DNA of 64,000 nucleotides from Aestuariimicrobium sp. p3-SID1156 (GTDB taxonomy: Bacteria > Actinomycetota > Actinomycetes > Propionibacteriales > Propionibacteriaceae), in the NCBI RefSeq assembly GCF_025144225.1, contig NZ_JALXXB010000001.1:248001-312000 (forward strand), given 5' to 3'. Position numbers and translations under genes: made by a program. The notes under the pieces were generated by a model. The model had not been told where the DNA came from. It searched no databases and saw nothing but the letters and a program-made list of their open reading frames with translations. Every line of letters begins with the position of its first letter. The first letter of the stretch is position 1. Shown in pieces: positions 19,371 through 29,177 of the stretch.

Positions 19371-21005
19371 TCAGCCCTGCCAGGCGCACACGTCCGTGAG
19401 GTTCTCCACCGGCTTGCTCGGCTTCTTGGTCGCCGACGCGCTCGCCGACGGTGTCGGCGTGGGTGTGGGGGTGGCCGTCGGTGAGGGGGCCGGGGTCGAG
19501 GGGGGACGCGAAAAGCCGGGAACCGAACCGCCCTGTGCCTCGATCGCGTCGATCACCCGGGTGCGCATCATGTCGAAGTTGGGATGGGCAGTGTTGAAGC
19601 CATGTTGCCCGTGCACGAACAGGATGCGGTCCAGCTTGCCGTTGCGCAGCCGCTGTGACAGGTCCACCAGGTGGGGGAGGACATCGGAGGGGATGTCGGT
19701 GGTGACGGCGTCCCCTGAGGCGCGGGCGATGGCCTCGTAGCGGGTGAGCAGGGTCTGCGGATCGGCTTGGTCGATGATCGCCTTGACCACGCAGGACTGG
19801 CGCCCCATCCGGTCGAAGTCATTGGTCTGGTAGCGGCTGCGGGCGTACCAGAGCGCCTCGTCGCCGTTCAGGAGCTGGTTCGGACCCTTCTCGATCCACC
19901 CCCGCGGGGGTTTGCCGTCATTGTTGGCGCCCAGTGCGATCCGTTCATTCACGTTGATCCGCACCCCACCCATGGCATTGATCAGGCCATAGAGCCCGTC
20001 CAGGTTCAGTGCCATGAAGTAGTCGATCTTCAGGCCGAGGGTGCCCTGCATGGCGAGCTTGAGGGCGTCCGCACCCTTGAAGTCGGAGTGCTCGAAGAGC
20101 TCAGGGTGATCGGCAGGGACATTGGACCAGATGGAATTCGCCAACGAGTTGGGCGAATCGGCGTCCCCCGTGGTGTAACCGTCGGGGTAGGCCTTGGCGA
20201 GCTCGGAATCGGCGGGGAAGGGAGCACCGGCCATGTTGCGGGGGATCTGGATGAGCACCATGTCGCCGTCGAGGGTGTCGATGGAGGCCACCATCATGGT
20301 ATCGGTGCTGGCCGCAGCGTCCTTGCTGTAGTTGCGTGCCTTCGAGTCGTCCAGCCCGACGAGCAGCAAGTTGAGTCGCGGTTTCGCACGCCAAAAGGCG
20401 TCCGACTTCTGGTTGGTGTCCAGCTCGGGACGCGTCATGGAGCGCTTCTTGTCGTTCTCGCCAAAGATGCGCCGGACCAGGGCGGCCTGGTCCCAGGAGT
20501 AACGAGCGGCCACGGCCAGTGGGGTGGTGACCAAGAACGTGAGTACAGCCACGGCGATCGCGCCCACCATCCGCTGCAGGGGGGTCAGCGTCTTGGGACG
20601 CACGATCAGATGGGTGCCCACGACGATCACGGCCCAGAGCAAGGCGCCGACGCTGAGCAGGACCGTCAGGAACGTCAGGAGCCTGGGGCGGGTACCGATC
20701 TTGGCCGCTTCGAAGGGATCGTTCGCGACCCAGGTGCCCACCGAGAGGATGCCCAGCAGGAACACGGCCAGCAGCAGGAGGCCCCACTTGCGCCAGCGGG
20801 TGTGCAGGACGCCCAGTCCGGGGAGAAAAGTGCCCAGCGCGGTGAGCGCAAGAGCCTTCGAGAAAGGACGGTCCCACGCCGATTCGTGGGCGTGCGCAGG
20901 CTTGCGCTCGGTCTGGACCGGGTGGATCGTGGTGGGCGCGTCATCATCGTCGACCAGGAGACGGCGGGGTGAGTCGGGACGGTACAGTCCATCCTCCGGG
21001 CTCAT
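19371..21005 (-). CDS. LytR-CpsA-Psr (LCP) family cell-wall glycopolymer ligase
   Basis: 544 aa. LCP enzymes transfer wall glycopolymers from polyprenyl carriers to peptidoglycan outside the membrane. After a cytoplasmic N-terminus with acidic LVDDDDAP, there are about four transmembrane segments (residues about 60-195), then the LCP domain: STDTMMVASID, LIQIPRN, GGVRINV, RSRYQTNDFDRMGRQ with its phosphate-contacting arginines. The C-terminus is a Ser/Thr/Pro-rich tail ending in DVCAW. Start ATG 21005 follows GAGGAG by eight bases. The separate LytR_C gene at 38975 may work alongside it, but the two are not linked. Confidence 0.92.
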   Translation of the reverse strand: MSPEDGLYRPDSPRRLLVDDDDAPTTIHPVQTERKPAHAHESAWDRPFSKALALTALGTFLPGLGVLHTRWRKWGLLLLAVFLLGILSVGTWVANDPFEAAKIGTRPRLLTFLTVLLSVGALLWAVIVVGTHLIVRPKTLTPLQRMVGAIAVAVLTFLVTTPLAVAARYSWDQAALVRRIFGENDKKRSMTRPELDTNQKSDAFWRAKPRLNLLLVGLDDSKARNYSKDAAASTDTMMVASIDTLDGDMVLIQIPRNMAGAPFPADSELAKAYPDGYTTGDADSPNSLANSIWSNVPADHPELFEHSDFKGADALKLAMQGTLGLKIDYFMALNLDGLYGLINAMGGVRINVNERIALGANNDGKPPRGWIEKGPNQLLNGDEALWYARSRYQTNDFDRMGRQSCVVKAIIDQADPQTLLTRYEAIARASGDAVTTDIPSDVLPHLVDLSQRLRNGKLDRILFVHGQHGFNTAHPNFDMMRTRVIDAIEAQGGSVPGFSRPPSTPAPSPTATPTPTPTPSASASATKKPSKPVENLTDVCAWQG

Positions 21006-21075
21006 GGGTGTCTCCTCGTGCTGGGCGCCTTGCGTCCATGATACGAGGGCCGCCCCAAAACGGCGCACTGCTGCT

Positions 21076-21105
21076 TTGCCGACGGTGAGCGGGAACGGTT
21101 AGACT
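21076..21105 (+). promoter_or_regulatory. promoter of tRNA-Ser(GCU)
   Basis: TTGCCG (21076-21081), 18-bp spacer, TAGACT (21100-21105); the tRNA 5' end follows 15 bp later. Confidence 0.6.
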
Positions 21106-21120
21106 TCCTTCTTGTGACAT

Positions 21121-21209
21121 GGAGGCGTCGCCTAGTACGGTCCATGGCGCCCGCCTGCTAAGCGGGAGTGGTCACAAGCCACACGCGGGTTCAAATCCCG
21201 CCGCCTCCG
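21121..21209 (+). tRNA. tRNA-Ser(GCU)
   Basis: Acceptor GGAGGCG/CGCCTCC, anticodon loop CTGCTAA with anticodon GCT, long variable arm, T loop TTCAAAT. Discriminator G; the CCA end is not encoded. A strong terminator follows. Confidence 0.96.
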
Positions 21210-21214
21210 CGTTC

Positions 21215-21249
21215 AGCCCGCCCCACTCGAGTGGGGCGGGCTTCGATTT
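21215..21249 (+). terminator. terminator of tRNA-Ser(GCU)
   Basis: Perfect palindrome of two 14-bp arms (21215-21228 and 21229-21242) with no spacer, followed by TCGATTTT. Confidence 0.85.
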
Positions 21250-21298
21250 TCCCTGGTCCCCTGCACCGACGTGGCCCGGGCTGACGAATGGAGCCGCG

Positions 21299-22038
21299 AT
21301 GGCGCCCACGATGGAACCCGTCTTCTACTTCTGCGACGCCCTGCCCGAGCAAGTTCGCGCCTGGGCGCTGCGTCGTCGGATCCCCGGTCGGATGGAGGAG
21401 GTGGCGGCGGGCTGGCAGTGCCTCCAGGTGGCCGGCGTCCGGCTGGGTCTTCGTCGCCGGCTGCATGTGATCGGGGACGCCACCGAGTTCCCTGCGGAGG
21501 AGGTCCTCGTCGAGCTCAGCCAACTGGCGGGCCGGGCTGACCTGGTGACCGAGAAGCCCCATGAGATGCGGCTCGTCCGGCACGGCCAGCTGACCACCCC
21601 CGATCCGGATGACGTGGCACCCTGGGATGAAACCGAGGAGACCGTCCACGGCGTCCTGTTGGCCCGGCGTGGGGACGCCCGGCCGGAAGTCCAGGGTCTG
21701 GCCGCCGGGCTCGGGGAGGCGGGCGTTCCTCGCTGGTGGGGCCCCAGGAGATCCTCCACGAGGGATGCCGTGCTGTGCTCGGGCTGGCCCAGCCGCCCGT
21801 CGAGGCCACACGGGAAGCCGGTGTGGAGCTGGTCGACCCCGGGCTGTTCTCCCGCGTGGTCGCCGAGGGCTCCCTCGACCCACAGGTCCTGGTGCCGGAC
21901 CTCGTTCGGGCGCTCGGGCTGCCCCACTGGGCGTCCGACCACCTGCTGGGGCACCGGCCGCTGTCGAGCCATGCCGGGGCCACGACCGTCGAGCCCACGT
22001 CAATGCTGAAGGCCATGTGGCGGGGCGCGAGGGGCTGA
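21299..22038 (+). pseudogene. frameshifted hypothetical gene
   Basis: Coding signal runs from ATG 21299 (GGAG five bases upstream) with MAPTMEPVFYFCDALPEQVR and onward to about 21735, then moves to another frame that reads PQEILHEGCRAVLGLAQ to a stop at 22038. Both halves have normal codon use for this genome. The break is at a run of G followed by C (GGTGGGGCCCC, about 21736-21743). One extra G there would restore a single protein of about 246 aa, so this is either a real one-base deletion or a sequencing error. The product is not recognised; it has no membrane helices or clear motif. Confidence 0.65.
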
Positions 22039-22050
22039 GACCGGCGTCCC

Positions 22051-22097
22051 CCCGAACAACGAAACCCCGAACAACGAACCCCCGAACACGACGAAAC
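22051..22097. repeat. three imperfect copies of CCCGAACAACGAAAC
   Basis: Copies begin at 22051, 22066 and 22081 in the gap between the frameshifted gene and pckG. Too short and too few to be a CRISPR; probably slippage next to the terminator. Confidence 0.6.
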
Positions 22098-22118
22098 CCC
22101 CGACCGAGGTCGGGGGTT
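22095..22118. terminator. terminator between convergent genes (pckG side)
   Basis: AACCCCCGAC and GTCGGGGGTT flank a CGAG loop. On the minus strand, the direction of pckG, TTTCGTCG follows the stem, a short U-run. Confidence 0.65.
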
Positions 22119-22142
22119 CGCCGTGCCTGGAGGGCAGAAGGA

Positions 22143-23993
<1,851 letters not shown>

Positions 23994-24143
23994 CGGTGTC
24001 TCCAGGCACGTCGTTGTGAGGGGATCTCGAGAGAGGTATCTTCACGTCGAGACTTCTGTGCTCAGGTTAAGTCTTCGGCGTGAGTGCTTCCACTTCCCAT
24101 TCTCCATCGCAGGATCCGCGTGGGCTCAAGCGGGTGGATCGAT

Positions 24144-24172
24144 TTGGCGCCTGCGGAGGGCTCATGTAAAGT
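24144..24172 (+). promoter_or_regulatory. promoter of tRNA-Arg(ACG)
   Basis: TTGGCG (24144-24149), 17-bp spacer, TAAAGT (24167-24172); the tRNA starts 22 bp later. Confidence 0.6.
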
Positions 24173-24194
24173 CGTCTCTTGGCGTTACCGCCTT

Positions 24195-24267
24195 GCGCTC
24201 GTGGCTCAACGGATAGAGCATCTGACTACGGATCAGAAGGTTGGGGGTTCGAATCCCTCCGAGCGCG
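24195..24267 (+). tRNA. tRNA-Arg(ACG)
   Basis: Acceptor GCGCTCG/CGAGCGC, D arm with AACGGATA, anticodon arm TCTGA-CTACGGA-TCAGA (anticodon ACG), T arm with TTCGAAT. Discriminator G, no encoded CCA. Its A34 is the expected target of TadA, encoded at 38336. Confidence 0.96.
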
Positions 24268-24273
24268 CAGATC

Positions 24274-24313
24274 AACCGCCAGGATGCCCCGGACAAGGGG
24301 ATTCCTGGCGGTT
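24274..24313 (+). terminator. terminator of tRNA-Arg(ACG)
   Basis: AACCGCCAGGA (24274-24284) pairs with TCCTGGCGGTT (24303-24313); the 18-base loop can pair further, and the stem is followed by TCCC rather than a long U-tract. Confidence 0.7.
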
Positions 24314-24451
24314 TCCCTGTCGTCACGGCCGGGAGGCACCGGCCCCGGCGCGGCTGGCGAACCTTCGGACGTCCCGGAGAGGCACCCGCGTGGCCTGTTG
24401 ACATTCTCACACTGTGCGCCTCCCATCCCTGGACATGCTTGACTTCCATCC

Positions 24452-25591
24452 ATGGACTCCCCGCACGTGCTGCTGGCCCCCGACAGTTTCAAGGAGTCAC
24501 TGACGGCGCGTGAGGCAGCTCAGGCCATGCAGGCTGGGGTCCGCGAGGTGTTCCCCGAGGCCCGGACCACCCTGCGTCCACTCTCCGATGGCGGCGAGGG
24601 TTTCCTGGACGCGATGCGCACCCCGGCGACAGGAACGATGACCTCCAGGGTCCGATCGGCGACCGGCGAGTACGTCGAGGCGGAATGGTTGCGCTTGGGC
24701 GACCGCGCGTGGATCGAGGTCGCCGAAGTGGTGGGCCTGGCAGGCATCCCGGTTGAGCAGCGTCGGCCGATGGGGCTCGACACCCGTGGCCTGGGGGCCC
24801 TGATTCGTCAGGCGATGGACGCCGGCTGCGTCGATCTGGTCATCGGACTGGGCGGCACTGGTACCTGCGATGGGGGAGCCGGGATGCTGGCCGAGCTGGG
24901 CATCCGCTTCATGGATGCCGGCGGGCACGGGCTGGAGCCGACGCCCCAAGCCCTACGCCGGCTGGACAGCATCGACCGCAGTTCCTTGGACGCCCGCCTG
25001 GCCGAGGTGTCCATCACGATCGCCACCGACGTCTCCTCCCCGCTCACCGGTCCAGCGGGCGCGGCGCCTGTGTTCGGCCCGCAGAAGGGAGCCGGACCGG
25101 AGGAGGTCGCGGAGCTGGACCAGCTGCTGGCCTCGCTGTCCTTCCTGCTCGAGGCCGACCTGCCCGAGTCGCACGCGGCGGTGCCCGGGGCGGGGGCTGC
25201 CGGGGGTCTGGGCTGGGCGCTGATGCTCCTGGGGGCACAGGTGCGTCCCGGTTTCGATGTCGTCGCCGACCACACCGGGCTGGCTGGCCTCGTCGAGGCC
25301 TGCGACATCGTACTCACGGGGGAGGGGTGCTTCGACGCGCAGAGCTTGGCCGGCAAGGTGGTGCCGCGCCTCGCCCAGCTCGCAGCGTCCCTGGGCAAGC
25401 CCTGCCACGCCCTGGTGGGGCGTGTCGAAGACGTCGACCACCAGACGCTCCAGGCTTCCGGGATCACCTCGGTCGCTGTCATCACCCCGGCCGATCAGGA
25501 ACGTGAGCAGGCGTTGGGGCAGGCGGCGAGTAACGTTCAGCGCGCCACCACGAAGCTCCTGCGTCGACTCCGAACAGCTTATTTGAACTGA
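24452..25591 (+). CDS. glycerate kinase (GlxK/GarK type)
   Basis: Phosphorylates D-glycerate, feeding glycolysis from glyoxylate or serine breakdown. It has 379 aa, the normal size. Motifs: LLAPDSFKESLTAREAA, LRPLSDGGEGFLDA, the glycine-rich LVIGLGGTGTCDGGAGML and GPQKGAG, GAGAAGGLGWALMLLGA and LTGEGCFDAQSLAGKV. Start ATG 24452. Its 3' end lies just before the palindromic operator of the next operon, so it must share or stop close to that promoter. Confidence 0.92.
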   Translation: MDSPHVLLAPDSFKESLTAREAAQAMQAGVREVFPEARTTLRPLSDGGEGFLDAMRTPATGTMTSRVRSATGEYVEAEWLRLGDRAWIEVAEVVGLAGIPVEQRRPMGLDTRGLGALIRQAMDAGCVDLVIGLGGTGTCDGGAGMLAELGIRFMDAGGHGLEPTPQALRRLDSIDRSSLDARLAEVSITIATDVSSPLTGPAGAAPVFGPQKGAGPEEVAELDQLLASLSFLLEADLPESHAAVPGAGAAGGLGWALMLLGAQVRPGFDVVADHTGLAGLVEACDIVLTGEGCFDAQSLAGKVVPRLAQLAASLGKPCHALVGRVEDVDHQTLQASGITSVAVITPADQEREQALGQAASNVQRATTKLLRRLRTAYLN

Positions 25592-25612
25592 CCGGTCAGT
25601 TCGAGTTACGCT
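25583..25612 (+). promoter_or_regulatory. promoter with an 18-bp perfect palindrome, TetR-type operator
   Basis: TTGAAC (-35, 25583-25588), 18-bp spacer and TACGCT (-10, 25607-25612), with the GTG start at 25619 six bases later. GAACTGACC-GGTCAGTTC (25585-25602) is a perfect palindrome lying over the -35 and spacer. The third gene of this operon is a TetR regulator, so autoregulation is the simple reading. Confidence 0.75.
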
Positions 25613-25618
25613 CGTGGT

Positions 25619-26314
25619 GTGCTCGTCACTGATTCCTTGTCCTTCCAAGGGCGCCACGCGACCCTTGTGCCTGCGACCACCGTTGAGGTGCGCCGCGGGG
25701 AACTACTCCTCGTCCAGGGAGAAACCCAGGAGTCGCGCACCGCACTCTCGCTGATGCTGTCGGGACGCATGAAGCCGAACTCGGGCAGGGTCAGTTGGCA
25801 GGGCAGCGGTCGCACCCGCGACATTCGTCGGGCCAGCGCCCTACTGGACTCACCGGGGGTGAATGAACCGGAGTCCTACCTCAAGGTCAAGGACCTGGTG
25901 AAGGAGGACTTGGCGCTCATTCCCACCTTCACCTGGAACCGGGTCCTGCCGATGCGTTGGCTGGAGTCCTACCATCAGGAGGGGATCGCCGACCAGTGGA
26001 TCGACCAGCTGAGCCCCACCGATCGGCTTGACCTGTTGGTGAACCTTGCCCTGGCCGACCCCGACGTCCACCTGGTCGTCTGCGACTCCCCCGAACGCCA
26101 TGGCGCCACCGACGAGGAATGGCTGCGGCGCCTGGTCCAGATCCTCATAGACCACGAGCGGGATGTCGCGGTGGTCGCTGTCGTGTCCGTCATCCCCGCG
26201 ATGTGGGACGGGCCCTACGCCATAATCGGCAATGCCCAGAACAAGAGGGCCCAGAACGAGAGGGCCCAGAACGAGAAGGCCCAGAACGAGAAGGCCCAGG
26301 AGGCCCAGTCATGA
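25619..26314 (+). CDS. degenerate ABC-type ATP-binding protein, partner of YhgE/Pip protein
   Basis: 231 aa, with the outline of an ABC nucleotide-binding domain (SLSFQGRHATL..., strand VRRGELLLVQG, ASALLDSPGVNEPESYLKV) but poor motifs. The Walker A place reads GETQESRTALSLMLSGRM without lysine, the signature place reads LSPTDRLDLL, and the Walker B place reads VHLVVCDSPE (Glu kept after Ser-Pro). So it may bind no ATP, or bind it weakly. The C-terminus is a tail of repeated A-Q-N-E-K/R units. It overlaps the next start by 4 bp. First gene of the operon controlled by the palindrome. Confidence 0.7.
   Translation: MLVTDSLSFQGRHATLVPATTVEVRRGELLLVQGETQESRTALSLMLSGRMKPNSGRVSWQGSGRTRDIRRASALLDSPGVNEPESYLKVKDLVKEDLALIPTFTWNRVLPMRWLESYHQEGIADQWIDQLSPTDRLDLLVNLALADPDVHLVVCDSPERHGATDEEWLRRLVQILIDHERDVAVVAVVSVIPAMWDGPYAIIGNAQNKRAQNERAQNEKAQNEKAQEAQS
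26234..26293 (+). repeat. four 15-bp tandem repeats in the ATP-binding protein gene
   Basis: Units GCCCAGAACxAGAxG at 26234, 26249, 26264 and 26279 encode A-Q-N-[KE]-[RK]; a partial fifth unit follows. Length changes would keep frame. Confidence 0.85.
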
Positions 26315-28575
26315 CCGCGCTCCAGCTCGCGATGTCCGAACTCAAGCGGATGACCACCGGTCTGCTGCCGAAGGTCGCGATCGTCGCCCTCACCATCGTC
26401 CCGCTGCTCTACGGCGCCACCTACCTCTACGCCAACTGGGACCCGCAGTCGAACCTCTCGAACCTGACCGCCGCGCTGGTCGTCAAGGACCGCGGCGCTG
26501 TCGACCAGGACGGGAAGCAGCAGCATCTCGGTCGGGATGTGGCGAAGTCACTGCACGAGAGCCACTCCTTCACCTGGAAGGACGTCAGCTCCGTGGAGGA
26601 GGCAAAGAAGGGCGTGGAGGCCGGGACCTACTCCTTCGCTGTGGTGATCCCCGAGAACTTCTCTGCTGATCTGCTCTCCAGCGGGAGTATCCGACCCGAA
26701 GACGAAGACAAGCCGGCAGTGCCCGGGCTGCTCGAAGTCATCACCAATGACGCGAACAACTACATGATCAACACCTTCGTGGACAAACTCCTCACTGAGG
26801 TCCACGATTCGGTCGCCCGCCAGATCGGCACCACCGCTGCGGACAAGTTCTTGACCAGCTTTGGGGTCATCCACACCAACATGGTCAAGGCCGCCGACGG
26901 GGCTGACAAGCTGCACGACGGGTCGACGAAGCTGAAGAACGGCACCAACCAGCTCGCCACCGGCACGAAGAAGCTCGTCGACGGCAGCACGACACTTCAT
27001 CAGGGCACCAGCCAGCTCAAGACCGGTACCAGCGACCTGTCGAAGGGGGCGAGCACGCTGTCGACCGGCGCGACCGCCCTCGACAAGGGCGTGGGGGACC
27101 TGCAGGCCGGGCAGAAGAAGCTGCGGGACGGGGCGACCACCTTGCAGAAGGGCACCTCGGCGCTCAACAGCGGCTTGGCCACGATGGACGACCAGACCAG
27201 CACCCTGGTCTCCGACACCGAGAAACTTGCCGACGGATCGGAGAAGGTTGCCGACGGCAATGAGCAGCTGAACCAGAAGGTCCAGAAGGCGATCAGCACC
27301 GCCCGGGACCTGCACACCAAGGCCCGCGAGGCCCTGGTGGAGAGCACCGACAAGCTGGTCGCCGATGGCGTCCTCACCCGCGAGCAGGCTGACGCGATCC
27401 TCAAGGACTACGACGCTCGCCAGGACGACCAGGCCCACCAGGAGGCCACGAAGAAGCTCGACGACGCCTCCACCTCGATGCAGGCTCTCGCCGATGGCTC
27501 ACGACAGGTCGCCGACGGCAATCGCAAGCTCGCCAACTCCGTGCCAGCGCTCCGCAAGGGCATCACGGACGCGCACGCCGGCGCGACCCAGCTCGACGCC
27601 GGGGCGACCCAGCTCAAGAACGGCCTCGACACCTCGGTCGCGGGCGTCCAGAAGCTGAAGGCGGGGTCGTCGAAGCTCGCCACAGGCGCGAAGGACCTCA
27701 GCGAAGGGGCCAGCACGCTTGCTGCCGGGGCGTCCAAGGTCGACGGCGGCGCCGCCCAGCTCGAGAAGGGCGTCAAGGACCTCGACACCGGCGCCAAGGA
27801 CCTGAAGGCTGGCGCCAAGCAGCTCGACGACGGCACCGGCGACCTGGCCACCGGATTGCGGGATGGGGCCGACAAGGTCCCCCATGTCACCGACGCCAAG
27901 AAGAAGAACGTCTCCCAGGTGATCGGCGACCCCGTGCGGATCCAGAAGATTCAGCAGAGCGAGGCCGGAAGTTACGGCGCCGGCCTGGCGCCCTTCTTCC
28001 TCAGCCTCGCGCTGTGGGTGGGTGTGTTCATGCTGGTGCAGGCGCTTCGCCCCATCGCGAAGCGGGCGTTGGCATCGAATGCGCGATCCTGGCGCATCGC
28101 GCTGGGCGGCTGGATCCCCTTCTGGTTGATCGCGATGGCCCAGGCGACGATCCTGCTCGTGGTGGTGCATTTTGTGCTCGGTCTGCACCCGGCCAACCTG
28201 CCGCTGACCTGGGCCTTCATGCTGCTGGCGACGATGGCCTTCTCCGCGATCATCCAGGGCACCGTGGCGCTTTTCGGGACGCCGGGCAAGTTCATCGTCC
28301 TGATCCTGCTCGTGCTCCAGCTCACCGCCGCGGGCGGCACATTGCCCTGGCAGCTGACCCCCCAGCCGCTGCACATCGTCCATGACGTGCTGCCGATGTC
28401 GCATGTGGTGGAAGGGCTCCGCCGGTTGATCTACGGCTCGGACATTGGATCAGTCTCCACCAACGCGTGGATGCTCGTCGGCTACACCGCGCTCGGCCTC
28501 ATGATGTCGATCCTGGCCGCCCACAAGCACAAGACCTGGACACTGAAGGTCCTCGAGCCGGAAATCGCGATCTGA
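26311..28575 (+). CDS. YhgE/Pip family membrane protein
   Basis: 754 aa. An N-terminal transmembrane helix (about residues 22-42) is followed by a large extracellular part (about 43-560) full of short repeats of the type L-x-x-G-x-x-x-L, for example KLHDGSTKLKNGTNQLATGT, giving a long helical stalk. About five further membrane segments are at residues 565-745. This is the layout of YhgE/Pip and Gram-positive MmpL-neighbour ABC-2-like proteins; Pip is a phage infection protein and others take part in type VII export or drug resistance. Start ATG overlaps the previous stop (ATGA). Substrate unknown. Confidence 0.88.
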   Translation: MTALQLAMSELKRMTTGLLPKVAIVALTIVPLLYGATYLYANWDPQSNLSNLTAALVVKDRGAVDQDGKQQHLGRDVAKSLHESHSFTWKDVSSVEEAKKGVEAGTYSFAVVIPENFSADLLSSGSIRPEDEDKPAVPGLLEVITNDANNYMINTFVDKLLTEVHDSVARQIGTTAADKFLTSFGVIHTNMVKAADGADKLHDGSTKLKNGTNQLATGTKKLVDGSTTLHQGTSQLKTGTSDLSKGASTLSTGATALDKGVGDLQAGQKKLRDGATTLQKGTSALNSGLATMDDQTSTLVSDTEKLADGSEKVADGNEQLNQKVQKAISTARDLHTKAREALVESTDKLVADGVLTREQADAILKDYDARQDDQAHQEATKKLDDASTSMQALADGSRQVADGNRKLANSVPALRKGITDAHAGATQLDAGATQLKNGLDTSVAGVQKLKAGSSKLATGAKDLSEGASTLAAGASKVDGGAAQLEKGVKDLDTGAKDLKAGAKQLDDGTGDLATGLRDGADKVPHVTDAKKKNVSQVIGDPVRIQKIQQSEAGSYGAGLAPFFLSLALWVGVFMLVQALRPIAKRALASNARSWRIALGGWIPFWLIAMAQATILLVVVHFVLGLHPANLPLTWAFMLLATMAFSAIIQGTVALFGTPGKFIVLILLVLQLTAAGGTLPWQLTPQPLHIVHDVLPMSHVVEGLRRLIYGSDIGSVSTNAWMLVGYTALGLMMSILAAHKHKTWTLKVLEPEIAI

Positions 28576-29174
28576 TGAGCACCACCGCACGCCACCGCCA
28601 CGCCACCAGCCCGCGCACCACGGCGAGCCGGGCACGGCTGTTCACCGCTGCGATGGACCTGGTCGGGGATGTCGGCCCTGACAAGGTGACCGTCGATGAG
28701 ATCGCTGCCGCAGCCGGGGTCGCCAAGGGCACCGTCTACTACCAGTTCGGCTCCAAGAACGAGCTGATCCGCGGCCTCATCGACCACGGCTACTCCGTCA
28801 TGCGGGACGAACTGCTGGAACCTGCCTCAGCACCGGACCCGATGGAGGCCATCGAGGGGATGATCCGCGAGACCCTGGACTTCCTTGACGAGTACGGCAG
28901 CTTTGCCAAGCTCTGGCACAGCGAGATGTGGCTGGTCGAGAGCCCCTGGGGTGAGCAGCTGCGTCAGATGCGCCGGGAGATTCTGGCCCTGATCTGCCAA
29001 TCGCTGGCACGGCTGGGCGCCTCGCGCTCGGGCATCCGGCCCGAGGTCTTCGCCATCACCCTCTTCGGTGCCACCTACATCACCGGCATGGACGCCAAGC
29101 TGGGCAACGACGAGATCCCCACCGAGGATCGCGTCGCTGCCCTGATGGCCATCGTGCGGGGCTACCTGTCCTGA
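28575..29174 (+). CDS. TetR family transcriptional regulator
   Basis: 199 aa. The DNA-binding domain is near residues 16-62: RARLFTAAMDLVGDVGPDKV, then DEIAAAAGVAKGTVYYQFGSKNELIRGL, the typical TetR helix-turn-helix and its downstream helix. The C-terminal ligand domain is not assignable. It starts on the last base of the YhgE/Pip stop (TGATG), so it is the third gene of the operon and probably represses it through the palindrome at 25585-25602. An upstream in-frame extension lies inside the previous gene and is rejected. Confidence 0.92.
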   Translation: MSTTARHRHATSPRTTASRARLFTAAMDLVGDVGPDKVTVDEIAAAAGVAKGTVYYQFGSKNELIRGLIDHGYSVMRDELLEPASAPDPMEAIEGMIRETLDFLDEYGSFAKLWHSEMWLVESPWGEQLRQMRREILALICQSLARLGASRSGIRPEVFAITLFGATYITGMDAKLGNDEIPTEDRVAALMAIVRGYLS

Positions 29175-29177
29175 CCG

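Noticed and set aside
21119..21298. Upstream extension of the frameshifted gene through tRNA-Ser(GCU)
   Set aside because: It would translate the tRNA and its terminator.
22051..22097. Short repeats near pckG considered as CRISPR
   Set aside because: Three contiguous 15-17 bp copies without spacers; no cas genes.
26234..26293. Tandem 15-bp repeats considered as CRISPR or iterons
   Set aside because: In-frame coding repeats inside an ORF with no spacers.
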